A stretch of 64,000 nt of DNA from Symbiodinium microadriaticum (Eukaryota > Sar > Dinophyceae > Suessiales > Symbiodiniaceae): the NCBI GenBank assembly GCA_001939145.1, contig LSRX01000850.1:162421-226420 (forward strand). The letters are read 5' to 3'. Every line of letters starts with the position of its first letter. Position 1 is the stretch's first letter. Shown piece after piece: positions 22,401 to 34,022 of this stretch. The notes beneath the pieces were generated by a model. The model saw only the letters and a program-made list of their open reading frames with translations, ran no database searches and had not been told where the DNA came from. The position numbers and the translations under genes are program-made.

Positions 22401-25400
22401 GGGCCCCAGATCTGTGAGGAGGCTCTGAAGATCCGCTACGATCTCATCCTGCCGCCGGTGTGACTCCTGGCGCCGGGAGTCCCTGCTTTTCTCGGCTGCA
22501 GGGTTTCGGATTCAGAGTTGACCGTAGGGTTGAAGGTTTTAGAATATAGGATTTTGGACTCTAGGCTTTCGGATGTAGAATTTAGGCTTGAAGGTTCGGG
22601 ATCTCGGGGGTACGCCATGGTATGAGAACAAGACCGTGGCCGCGCCCGACATCTTCTTGAAGCTTTGCAAGTGCGTTCTGCGAACTTCTCGTACTTCTGC
22701 TGCTTTCAACTGCCCGAGCACAGGTTTGGATCCGGTTAAAATATTCTAACAAAATAAACAGAGTCCTCATCGTAATAGGGCCTGCCACTCAGGGACCGTA
22801 CCAATGAGGGTCTCCTCTTTGTGGAAACTGCCACCTGATTAGAATGATAACGGTAACAACATGCAACAACGACAAGGATGATGAAGGGGCCGTACATGCA
22901 GCATTCACATTCTTAGTGATATTGCATTAAGACTGCAACGCGACACCAAACCCATAATTCCCAGTCATCAGGACATGAGATGGCGTGTGAAAAGAGATCA
23001 TGGCACTACGAACAAGAGAAGAACACCTGCTGAGTACGATGACATGGTCATAGATGGAACAGAGGGATGATGTTCTCGGCTGCTGCCTAAATGGACGGCC
23101 GGGCCACACCCTATAAGCACCCTTGTAGAACCACTCGAGAACCCTGCGTGACCCTCTTGAGGACCCTTTTTGGAACCTTTCAAAACCCCTCGTAAACGCG
23201 GAAGCTCCTCGAACCAGAAGCTGCCTGTCATGGGCATCTACGAAAGTGGTAAGGTAGGGTTCCATGAGGATGTTTTGGGGTGTTTCGTGCTTGACATGGC
23301 TTCAGAAGAGTAGTATAGGGTTGCATACGAGTCTAAACGAGTTTTGTCGTGGCGTTTTCGAGTCAAGGGTCCCTTTCTGGATCCCTAACTGTATGCACGG
23401 TGAGTTAGGTGCTCAGGGTGTCTGGGCCTTCAGGATCAGGCTATGATTGTACAGCTCGGGGGTTTGCTCTGATTATGTTTGAAAATTTCTTAAGCTGAGG
23501 GGCCCTAAACCCTAAACCTCCCATGACTCACCAGGTTGTAGATTCTGCAGTCCGCAAGACTCCCAACTCGGACGAGATCTACCCTTACGTCCCGAACCCT
23601 TGACCGAGGTCGTTTTGATATTTTAGTGCTCAACAAATCGATACTGCTACGACTAGTAGTGATACGCTTACGCTTGGCATTACTCTTGAATCTTATTTCT
23701 ACGTGCACTGTGACTGTCGGTAGTATTGCTACTGCACGCCTTGTCCCTAGTACTGCCTCCATTGCCATCATGGAAGGCAGCACAGCGGAAGCACCACTAC
23801 CACCACTGCCTCTATACCTCCCCGTGCCCCTAGCCCTGCCCCTGCCCCTGCCTACCGTTACCACCACCACTACCATCACCACGACGACAACCAAACTAGT
23901 AGTGAAGATGATAAGGACAATGGTAATGATCACAACAATAGAAATATTTATTATTGGCAATAGTCGTATCATTACTACGATTGTTATTGTTATAATTATT
24001 GTTATATAGCGTCGCTTCTTCTCCTTCCTGTGCCTACCGGTCCTGACCTGCAAAAAGCGCAGGGAAGTTAGGAGACAAGAAAGACTGCCTGTCAGCGACT
24101 CAAGGTCTCTTCGCCCCCAAGCCAGAAGCGTCTCCTTCTGCTTTGAGGAGGTTTTAGGATTCAAGTGTTGGGGGTCAAGGATTCAGGATGTTGGGGCTAA
24201 GGGTTTCTGTAGGAGTTAGGGCTGGGGTTTAGGATTCTGGGCTTTGGTTCTCTTTTTTTTTTGAGGGGGGGTGTTAAGGAGACAGGTGTTTCTTCTTGCT
24301 CTTCTCATCGTCTGTTCCCTCTGCTTTAGAGTTTATTGGGTTTGGTGTGGTGAGAGCTTCAGGGTTAAGTGCTGAATCGAAGTGCGTGGTGTTTCTGATG
24401 TGCAGTGTAAGGCTAAGGAAAGGTGTCAGTGGGAAAGGTGTCAGTGTAGGGTGTTGCAGGCGGAAAAACAATCCAGAACTGCATTTGCAAGCAAGCTCAG
24501 AAATCGTAGCGAGAGTGCTGTAGCTCAGAAGTCCAGCTTACACTGAAGACGCGGAACTTCAACCGTCGCCAATTTTTGAAGAAGACACTCCTCCTCCTTA
24601 GCAGCGGTCTGGGAGAACCCAGAACGTAAGGTAGGGACCCATGAGTGAAACTTCCAGTCCGCGAACCCATCCTAAAAACATAGCGATGCTACTGAAAACC
24701 CTGGCACCCCAAAACTAAACCAAAAACCACTAAACCCTAAACCCCAACACTCCACAACTCGCAAACTCCGAATCCCAGCAACCCTTAACCCCTAAACCCT
24801 AAACCCTAAGCCCCTATCCACCTAAAGTCCAAACTCATGTTGGCCAGGCGGCGGCTTTCTTGCTCTTCGGGGATCCAAGCAAGTGGAGCTGAGCACGTCG
24901 GTGCTCTGCCTCTTAGGGGTTTAGCGCTTAGCGGTTTAGGGTTCAGGCTCTCGAGGTTTAGGGTGCTGTGTTTTGGGGTTTCAAGGTTAAAGCTCTGATG
25001 GATGTTCCCAAGGTTGTAACCAATAATTTTAAAATTTGGTATGGGGTCGGAACACTTGGGAATAATATCCCCTGCTAGTCCATATAGGCGTGTAGTAGAG
25101 TATGTCCCAACACCCTCATTCTAACTGTTAAGACCCCTACATCAGCCGGTTCTGTGGGGAGAAACGGCTTTACTTAGAATAGGACTTTGGCAACCCACCT
25201 ACAGTAAACTCTGTGAGCTTTGTGAGCCCTAAAGAGCGTAAACCCGCAAACCTGCAAATCCTCAAGCATGACTTCTCCCCACATGAGGTCATGGCCTGGC
25301 TCGTCGCATCCGTTCTCTCAGGGCTGCGCCTCACAGGTGCGGGCGCGCTCAGGGGCTGCAGTGCTCCGGCGTAGGCAATTTAGGGCTTGGGGGTTTAGTG

Positions 25401-28400
25401 ACTTTGAGGGTTTGGGCCTTGAGGGCTTAGCTTTTAGAGTTTAGTGACTTGGTAACTTCAAAAAGTTTTAAAGTTTAGGACGGACCCAGAATAGGATTTG
25501 GGAATCGCAGCGTGCTCCCTAGAGCAACGACAAGGCGATGTGTGGCTCCTTATTCGTGGGATGATGGGACTTAGTCCAGTAGCAGTGGACCGCAATAGCC
25601 GTGTTGGATGCAGAATTGCCGCGGATTTGCAACACGTTTCCACATGATTGAAACGGTGGGCGGGGCTCAAAATGTTCACCACAGTACCAGGCCTCCTTGG
25701 CCATGTTCCAAGTTCCATTTTATAAGAAGCCCTAAACCCCCAAAAATCCACTTGACCCCAATGAGAGCCCTAAGCCCCCTGGCCCATGATTCTTCAGAAG
25801 CCCTTTGAGCCGGCCTGCGCTCCCAGAGCAGGTGCAGGGCGATCTTCGTGGAGGCCGATCTCAGCAGCTCGCAGTCCGGGTGCCGCGCCGCAGCCTTGGA
25901 AAGTGCCTGAGGCTTTCATTTCGCAGGGCCTGTTTCAGCGCCTGAGGCTTTAGGTTAGGGGTTAAGGGGTTTTGGGGTTTGGAGCTGAAGGTTTAGGGTG
26001 TCATAGCAACTCGCAGAAGGGAAGAAAGGCGCAGGCACATTTGGTGAGAACTACCATCAGACTGTTGTTGAGGAACGGAAACCTGAAAGCGAAACCGTAT
26101 GAAATCGGACCGTTTGTCAAAAGCCTCAACCCCGCAACCCTAACGTGTATCCCAGCCCTAGGTCCCACCGCAAACTTTAAAGCCCTCGACCGATGGTAAC
26201 CTGTATTTTCGCCGTGCCTGTGGTAACCCTTATATAGTGACACTTCTGAAATAAGCCTTGATAAATAGCGGTACTATTACAGAGGAACCCTCGTATAGAT
26301 GCCCTCATCTAACTTGCATGGGAACTCCTATAATATTGGGGGCCTTAATAATTAGAATAGGGTTTTGGGGTATACTATACTCGGATTATGATAAGATCTC
26401 CCAAAATAGTAGTAGTGGTAATTATTCAGTCCCCATATTATGCCTGCTTTGTTCCGGAGCCTGGGCCACTTGAGGGCACTCCCGCTCGGTGGAAGCCGCA
26501 GTCCAACAGTTGCGCACGGGGATCGCTAACCTCGTCTGTGGAATCTGAAGGTGTAGCTCCAAGGACCTTCCAAGATCCCTCACTAAGGGATGTACTGTAA
26601 ACTAGAGTAGGATCCCTAATATGATTTGGCAATGAAGGGATTTTGGAAGTAACGGGTTTAGTTGCTTTCGGCTTCGTGAGTCTGGGGCTTGAGGGAGTGA
26701 GTGCCAGGGCTGGGGGATAGGATTTAGCTCAGGATTTGGGGGCCTAGAAGAAACGTTCCGGCTGAGGGAATCACGCTGACTCATGTAGCGCTAGGACATG
26801 AAGGAGTTAATTTATAAAGTGACTAAATACTTTATGATCATATTCACAACAAGCAGAAGAAGAAAATCCCTTGTAGTCCCCATAAGTTATACTGTGTTGT
26901 ACCCCACAACCCCGTTCTACTCGCCGAGGCCACTGAAAAGGATTAGGCTTCGGGTCGCGGATATCTTGTGGATTACGGTACTACAAGTTTCACTTTGGGA
27001 CTTGTCTGTGAGGGTTTCCCTCATCAACATCCTTACTATGTGCTTTGCAGGTAGTTGTCAGCATGCTTAAGAAACAGTTCCCATCGATTTCTTTGGAAGC
27101 GCCTTGGCTGCCTCTTGCGCCATCCCAAAAGTTTCCTTCGTCTCTTCCTCTGGCCTCCCCCGACTCCGACCGTTATTCCACGGAGCCTGAGCGGCTTGCA
27201 CCTCGATACAAAGCCTCCAACCCGCAACACTCCCAAGCCCAACAAGCAGCACCCAACAGCCGCGATACTGAAAACTGCCAGATTTCATCACCGAAACCTC
27301 AAGCCTCACGCAACAGAAGCCCCTCGAACCTTCACAACCGAAACCTGGAACCCGAAGACTCCGAATTCCAAGACCCGAAGGCCCCTCCAAGACACTACTC
27401 ACACTCAGAATCTTCAAGCCTTCCCCTCCCAGGTCCCAAGCACTCGAGCCCCTCCAAGTCCCCCAACAGACCCGAAGCCTAAAGCCCTAGCCCCAAACCC
27501 CTAAGCACACCGGAGGAAAGGAAGTTCTAGGTCCCCTGCAGGTGCTCGCCGGCCACGACGTCTTGGGTGGTCTTGGCGCCTCTTGAATCTGCAAGGTCGG
27601 ATGCTCTCTGGTTTATAGGGTTGAGGGTTTAGGGTTGAACTGTCCGTGAATCCAGGACTCATTGCTTTTGCCTATCGGAGTTTTCGGTGATATAAGCCTT
27701 CGAAGCCGTAGATCACGAAGCTTTCGCTAAGCCAGGGTCACGCGAAATCGAAGCCGCCGCTTTTCAGAACAAAACATCATGATATGTCTCCCACACGGTG
27801 CAACTTCGGGGGCTGTTTGCCTCTAAACCTGGCTCTACCCTGACAACGCGTCACCAAGGACTCTGCAGCCCCAAGCCCGGAACACCCAGCCCTGAACCTC
27901 TGAACCCCTTAACCCCTAAACTCGCAAACCCTCAATCCCCTCGCAAGAAAAAAACAATGTAGCAGATGGCGGACCTCCCGGGACATCGACCTGGTCGTGC
28001 AGCGCTCTCCCGGGATAAACTTCTGGGTCTTGGGGATTTACTTGTTGGTTTTGGCGCTTAGAGTTTAGGGTGTAGGGCACCTTTAGGCTTTAGGCGCCAG
28101 CGAAAACTTCCCTGCTCAGGGTTAGGGGTGTCTGGAGTTTAGCACCTTAGGTTTAGAGTTTGAGGTTCAGGCTCCGAAGCTCAAATAGCCCCGGAAGTCC
28201 AGCAAAACCCAAAGCAATGCTTTGGGGTGTCTTAGGGATCTTGCCCTATGATTTATAAACCTTCGACCCTTTACAGCTCGAAGCCCGAAGCCGAATAACA
28301 CCTGAAACCCAAGCTGCACACCTTCCCCCCCCCCCCCCATTTCCATAATTCCTTAAAATCCTAGACCCTGAACCGTGAACTTAATGCTCTAAACTCAGTA

Positions 28401-31400
28401 CCGATGCCCTGAACACCTTCATAATCTAAACCCTTAATTAACCACGGTCCAGACCTCTGTGCTTTGACTTCCACAGCCGACCTGTCAAGCATCCCGAAAC
28501 CTCCTGCTTTGTTTAGGATTTAGGGTTTAGAGCTTTAGAGTTGTTTAGGCTTTGTGTAGGGTTTAGGGCATCAGTAGTCCCAAACTCACAACCTCTCACC
28601 TGAGCATCGAAACCTGTCAACACTCAATGCCTGGAACCTTACAGCCCTAAGCCCGAGATCCAGGGTCGAACACCAACAACCTTAAGCTCCCCACAAACAA
28701 TCGAAACTCCAGAAACGCTGCCTTGATCCGGCAGGTCGTGTAGCCCAGAGCGGTGAAAGAAGTCCCCACCATGGCGGACAGAAACGAGGGTGCAAGATTT
28801 AGGAAGGGATTTAGGGGTTGGGGTTCGGGGTACTGGACTTAACTTAGAGTTGGCGGGTCGAGTTGTGTCCTATGGCTGCTGGGTGAAGGCTACGGGTCCG
28901 CGTGGAGTTTCGGATGTTCTTTGTGAGTTGCCGGATACAGGGAAGGCTTCGGAAGACTCCCCGGTTCTTCAGTACGACTTGGTTTGCTCAGAGAAAACTT
29001 GCTAGCCATGACCATAGCTCTCGACGCTAAACCTAAGCTTACCATCAACCCTAAACCCAAACCCTAAATTTAAATTGCCTTAAACCCTAAACCTTAAACT
29101 TCGAACCCTAAATCTTAAAACCATCGACTTCTTCATCTAAGCAGCAGCGGCCACGAAGAACACACAGCGATCCAATTCGACCAGAGGGTTTTCAATGCTC
29201 TTACTGTCTGAGTTTGGATTCAGGGACGCAACTGCTCTTTGCCTCTACCGGGAGGAGCCTAAACCCTTAACCCCAAATACTCAACACTGAACCCTGCACC
29301 CTAAAGCCTAAATCCTACAAACTAAGCCCTGCCCCCTAGACTCCTAAGCCTTGCCGAGCATCCCCGGGGCGCTCTTTTTTTCGAATCATCTGAGCAAAGG
29401 AGATCAAACTCCGGATCTCGAGCATCGAATTCTGGAGGCAGGGGATTCGAGAGCAGAAGGGGGGCGGGGGGCCGAAATAGAGCTTAGGCTTTCGGTTTTA
29501 GGGTTCAGGCACTTTCTTCGGGAATTTTTGTCACGGAGCTTCTCTTGAGACTCTGGATCCCTCTCCCTCCAGAGGCGTGCAGACGCTGACATGTGTTCAC
29601 ATCCAGCTTTGTCGAACCCAAGGATGCTGGGCAGTGAAAGCAACTGACCGCATCACTCCTACACTACTCAAACACTCAAGCACCTCTGACTTGAAGGACG
29701 GGGCTTGGGCCCATTCAGGGTTTAGGACCCAAAGGCTTAGGAAGTCGATCTCTTGTCAAGTCACAGGCACCTGATAGCACGCTCTGCTGCTTGCGTCATG
29801 TATGGATATGGCCTCGGGATCGCAAACGCACCGCGCGATGGCTTTAGAGCTTGGGGGACTGACGCTACTTTTCTGCGACGACACGCAATGTCCATCATCA
29901 TATCCGCGGAACATTGGCCTTTCGAAATACCAGGCTGCGAACTATAACCCCTAAGCCCTAAGCCGGAGGAAGCATACAAAGGATTCCTGCAACCAAGGGA
30001 AACGCCAGGAACACCAACACAAGCATCCACGAAAAATCAGGCACGATCTTTCGGTCAGCGACTTCGCAGACTGCTCTCCGCACGGCTTCAGATTTTTTTT
30101 TCGGAGGGAGGGGGGAGGGGGTGGTTCGAAGCCGTGGGCTTCAGGTTCAACGACGGTGTGCCGAAATCCGGAACCCCTTGAAAGCCGGAAACCGTACTCG
30201 GGGGGCCTGAAGGGTTGGAATAGGGTTCCTCACTGTTCTTTCATATATTCAAGTACATCTACTCCTGGTACATCCCAAACAGCAGCTAAAATCAATAAGG
30301 CCCCTAAATTACACATACATTTACATACTCTTCCCTGCTAGTCTCTACCTTCCACAAGCTCAGGTCTCCCGGCCGGAAGGTTCCCTTCAAGTTGCCCGTC
30401 TGCTTCTGCAAGGTTGGCCAGGGATCCTCCACGAAGGGCTTGAAACCGGGCTCGGCTTTTCGATGGGTGGGGGGTGTTGCGTCTGTCTGCTTTGATGAAC
30501 ATGGTCTTGCTGGGCTGGCTTGTTGCCTGAAAGGCTTTAGGATATGAAGCTCTGGGTACATGGTGGGGAACAACAGAAAATCTTCAAACGTCAAGCAGTA
30601 GGGCTGTGGTGGATACATTGTGACCCCTTATAGCTTGCGCATAAGATCTTGGTCACTGAAGCTTGAAGAGCGCAAATGCTCATGGCACCTGGAACGCCGC
30701 AACAAGTGTCGACGCTCACCATCGAGCACATCTTGCACCCTCCGATCTCTAACCCTGCACCTTGAACTGATCCAGAATTTGACAAAATAGCTAGAAAGGA
30801 CGCGGTCCTTGAGAGTCTGCCAACAAAACTCTTGACCGGTGTTGACGAGAACCTGCAGCCACAACGGGGTTCAGGTGAATCGGGGTAGGCACGCCGCGGC
30901 TCGGAGATTTGGCATGTATCAAGGAGGGGCATAGGTTTCAAAGCCCTAAACTAGACCAGAAAGTGTATCGGGATCGCACTAAGCTTACGTCTTAGGGTGG
31001 CTTGGGCCGGGCACAAGAGCCCACCTTGCAGGGATACTGCCACCAAAGAAAATGAAAATGGTCTGGCTTGAAAGAGCGGCAGCAAATTCGTTTTTGAGGC
31101 ACAGCCGTCTCGTCATGGGCCTCGGTGCCGATCTTTGGTTCAAGCTTCTTGGAATTGGTCCCACAGCGAATGTGGGAATTCTTACATTGAGGATCCGACT
31201 CCTTGTTTGAAGCTGACATAGCTATGGGTAGTTACATGCCACGGCTGAGATGACTCCTGCTTACACTTCCGCATAGAAAGCACCAGCTGAACAAAAAGAG
31301 CCTGGCTGCAGCTCTTGCCCTAAGTCTCGTAGCAATTTTCAGACAATGCTTCACCACCACCAGCAGGCCCCTGAATCCTTGAACGCTGGGACCCTAGACC

Positions 31401-31937
31401 CCAAACCCTGAAGTCCAAACCCTCAACCCTAAAACCGAAAGGTTGCCCTAGGACTCCCGCCGAGTCTGGCTTGGGCACAGCCGGGCCATCCTTGTTGAGG
31501 CGTGCGAGGGGTGGCCTCAGCACGAAGATCTGCTTTTTGACGGGGCCTACTATAGCCGCAGTTAGCTCAGATACCAAATGCAACTATACAGGCAGGCTCG
31601 GGCCCATAAACCTAAACCACTAAGCTTGACACTAAGCCTTGAGAATCAAGGATGAATGTAACAGCACGAGTTTGATTCGGATCTTGCTAAAATTTGCACT
31701 AACCCAGTCCGTCCGGCACTGTGCCGGACTTGGGATGAAGGGGTGTTGGTTTGGTGAGATCTCAAAATCCAAGGCCCCATAAACCAAAAGCTCCTGAAGC
31801 TCAGACGCAAGCTCTGGGTCACAGTAGCTGCGATCGGAGAACTTAGTTCAGACAATAAAAGCGTTGAGTTGGAGCGTCCTTTCTAAGGTCCTAACCCGAA
31901 GCTAAATCATCAACTGGATTTCGATAGTTCGACTTAC
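22401..31937. other. Long gene-poor region rich in degenerate telomere-like sequence
   Basis: I find no gene I can support in these 9.5 kb. Visible structure: a cryptic trinucleotide tract at about 23,640-24,010 (ACT/ACC/ATT triplets); G-rich telomere-like sequence at 24,120-24,245, 24,915-24,985 and 28,040-28,175; C-rich at 23,503-23,522, 24,690-24,830, 27,860-27,950, 29,030-29,120 and 29,255-29,350; a run of about 14 C at 28,325-28,340; a perfect 9-bp hairpin at 31,711-31,729. Minus-strand frames at 30,304-30,941 read somewhat like protein (for example LTFEDFLLFPTMYPELHILKPF, 22 residues split here as LTFEDFLLF and PTMYPELHILKPF) but show no known domain and change frame. Confidence 0.5.
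31711..31729. repeat. Perfect 9-bp inverted repeat, 1-base spacer
   Basis: GTCCGGCAC, one T, then the exact reverse complement. It is outside any supported gene. Such a near-continuous palindrome is uncommon in this sequence and could be a protein-binding site or the centre of a small inverted-repeat element. Confidence 0.85.
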
Positions 31938-32080
31938 CGGGCCATACCTGGCCCTAACGTCAACAATAGATTGGTTTTTGTCTCAACAATCGCATTGAGT
32001 CCCTCCAATCCGCTTCTCTGAGTGCAGAACTTGGCATTCGCCATCTGCTCGGGAGAGAAGAAGCTGTAGTCGCTGCCTGG
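31938..32080 (-). CDS. Candidate exon ending at a strong splice donor
   Basis: The minus strand reads a smooth frame containing SDYSFFSPEQMANAKFCTQ, then a GLEGLNAIVETKTNLLL stretch and LGPGMA. The exon would end at 31,938, immediately before GTAAGT, the best-matching donor I noticed in the window. The 5' limit is uncertain; a CAG at the sequence CATCCCAG just before the SDYS segment is one option. The segment resembles an internal exon of a soluble enzyme-like protein, but I cannot name the family and found no flanking exon. Confidence 0.3.
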
Positions 32081-33290
32081 GATGTTGGAGGGTCTGGGCC
32101 CACCCCGGCGAAGTCGGAAGTTCCGAAGGAATCTTGTTTGCTCGCTCCCTGTGGAAACCAACGGAAGTTTCATCCAAGCGAAGAAAGAGCTTCGGGGTCA
32201 CAAGGGTGGAGGGTTCGGGATCAATCTGGGAGGTGAAAGGTGTGTAGGTCCGGCCTGGGATTTTGGGGTTCGCAGTCTAGTCTGCTAGCTCATTGAAACC
32301 CCGAGCCCTCTAAACCCTGAAACCCAAACCCGAAGCCCTGAACCCCAAACCCAAGAAACCGTAAACCATAAAGCCCCACCAGTAGCCGTATCATACTCCG
32401 CACTCACGACGCTAATCATCCTGACCAGGGAGACCCAGAGCTGCCCCCTTAGCAATCGCCCAGCCAAAGGGTTTAGGGTTCAGGGTTTTGGGGTTTAGGG
32501 CTTCGGGGTTTAGGATTTTAGGGTTTATTATAGGGTTTAAGTTTAGGGTGGTCTGAACGAGCAGTAGTGATCGCCCCTCATGGTACCTCTTGTAGTAAAC
32601 ATGTATACTATCTTGCACCCCGAAACCTTATCTGCACTAACGATTAAGGCCTAGGGACTGCTCACGTAAAGCAAAACGACACAGGAACTGCAACGGTGAT
32701 CTTCATACTTCGTGATGCCAATGTTGTTAATATCCTGGTGCATGCCAAAAATCCTCCTAGTCCCCAGCAAGCCCGTAACTGTAAACCTGTGCAAGCCTGT
32801 AAACAGTGAAAGCAGCCGGAAGCAAGAGAATCAGAAGAAGAAACCGTGGAAGAAGCCACGAGAAAATACCCATGCAAGAACCCATGACGCGAAAACAACG
32901 AAGTTCAAGGCAGATGCCGTAGGTTGTGTTCGCCGAGAGCATGGTGTTCTTCCGCACCGGACGCGCGGGGGCCTCTTGACCGGAGTCGATGTGGCAAACC
33001 AAACAAGTCAAACTTCTACGATTCCTTTGAAAACCTTCCCATTGAAGCAGGGCTTAGGCTGGAGATGATTCGCAACCCGCCTTCCATGTCATGATGCTCA
33101 AGCCTTCCGACCTCGTCTGCCTGGACACCCGGATTCGGATGACTAGCCCAGAACTTCACCGAGGAAGTTGGACAATGAATGCCTTTCTCTAACTGCAAAT
33201 CCCATCAAAACACGATACATGATAATTAACCTTTGACCCTCAAGTTGGCAACTTCCCTTTCGACGATCAACAAAGGTGGCAGAATCCGCG
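32081..33290. other. Telomere-like tract and unassigned sequence
   Basis: C-rich telomere-like words occur at 32,305-32,350, then G-rich ones at 32,465-32,552, a polarity switch within 200 bases. Minus-strand frames at 32,757-33,198 include a hydrophobic stretch and a plausible soluble stretch but no domain I know. Confidence 0.45.
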
Positions 33291-33294
33291 AGTT

Positions 33295-33952
33295 TCATCC
33301 CCTTCTGCCCACGCCCTGGACGGCTTCGTCCCGAAAGCCCAAAGTGTCATAGAACGCCCGAGCCTGCATTTTGCCTGCGGCGCGCAGCGAATCGCTGGTA
33401 ATCTGCAGGCAGCTTTGAAGCAGCAAGCCCATGCCCGACCGCTGTGCAGGACGTGAACTTGGGGACACCACAGTGCCCAGGTCTGGCCTAGTTGGGCTTA
33501 GAGGGTCTATGGAGACCCACAACCACCCCGATGCAGAGTTTTCTTTTGAGGGCATGGAGCAGAAAACCTGAGCGTACTGTAGGATGCTCCTGCTGGCCTT
33601 ATGCGCAATGTTCTTCTTGGCATAGCCGCGCAGGTCCTGCCAGAAGCACGAACACTACCAATGCTCAATGCATGCACCCCGTCCGTTGGACCATAGCACG
33701 CATAGCCCGAAGTCACGAAAGCGCTGCCAACCACTGAAAGCACCCCAAGCCTGTGTCCAGGTGCGAAATCAGTGAAGCTGCAGACAACCCGAGGCTCCTG
33801 AACCCTCGAAAGCAAAGGATGCCCCGAAAGCACCCTCTGGTCCAATCCTCCTTTACGGCCCAGCGGAAAAGGCAATGTTCACTTCGATATGGCGCTTCTG
33901 CTGCTGATGCATCCAAAACACCATCCAGATGCCGACGATCCACAACACGCAT
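33295..33952 (-). CDS. Short GNAT-family N-acetyltransferase (two predicted exons)
   Basis: Predicted exon 1 is 33,857-33,952 (ATG at 33,952, 32 residues) and exon 2 is 33,295-33,567 (90 residues, TGA stop). The intron at 33,568-33,856 has a GTAAAG donor and CTCAG acceptor; both junctions are phase 0. Exon 2 carries the GNAT core: a GWLWVSID strand, a VVSPSSRPAQRSGMG segment matching the acetyl-CoA pyrophosphate loop (Q/R-x-x-G-x-G), the following LLLQSCLQ helix, and motif B with ARAFYDTLGF. GNAT enzymes transfer acetyl from acetyl-CoA to amines; the substrate cannot be told here. At about 122 residues it is short (domains are usually near 140-150), and the motif A to B spacing is about ten residues shorter than usual, so an exon may be missed or the copy may be decaying. 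The exon 1 assignment is less sure than exon 2. Confidence 0.5.
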
Positions 33953-33956
33953 TGAT

Positions 33957-34022
33957 CCCTAAACCCTAACCCTAAACCCTAAACCCTAAACCCAAAGCCC
34001 CAATACCCCAAACCCTAACCCC
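33957..34022 (-). repeat. Telomere-like array abutting the GNAT start
   Basis: About nine CCCTAAA-type heptamers (some CCCTAA or CCCAAA). On the minus strand they read TTTAGGG and end only a few bases before the predicted ATG of the acetyltransferase. The tract would be in the 5' leader, promoter or an upstream intron of that gene. Confidence 0.85.

Noticed and set aside
27045..27504. Pro/Ser/Lys-rich plus-strand frames of about 150 codons in two frames
   Set aside because: Composition is that of degenerate C-rich telomere-like DNA translated in any frame; both frames look alike.
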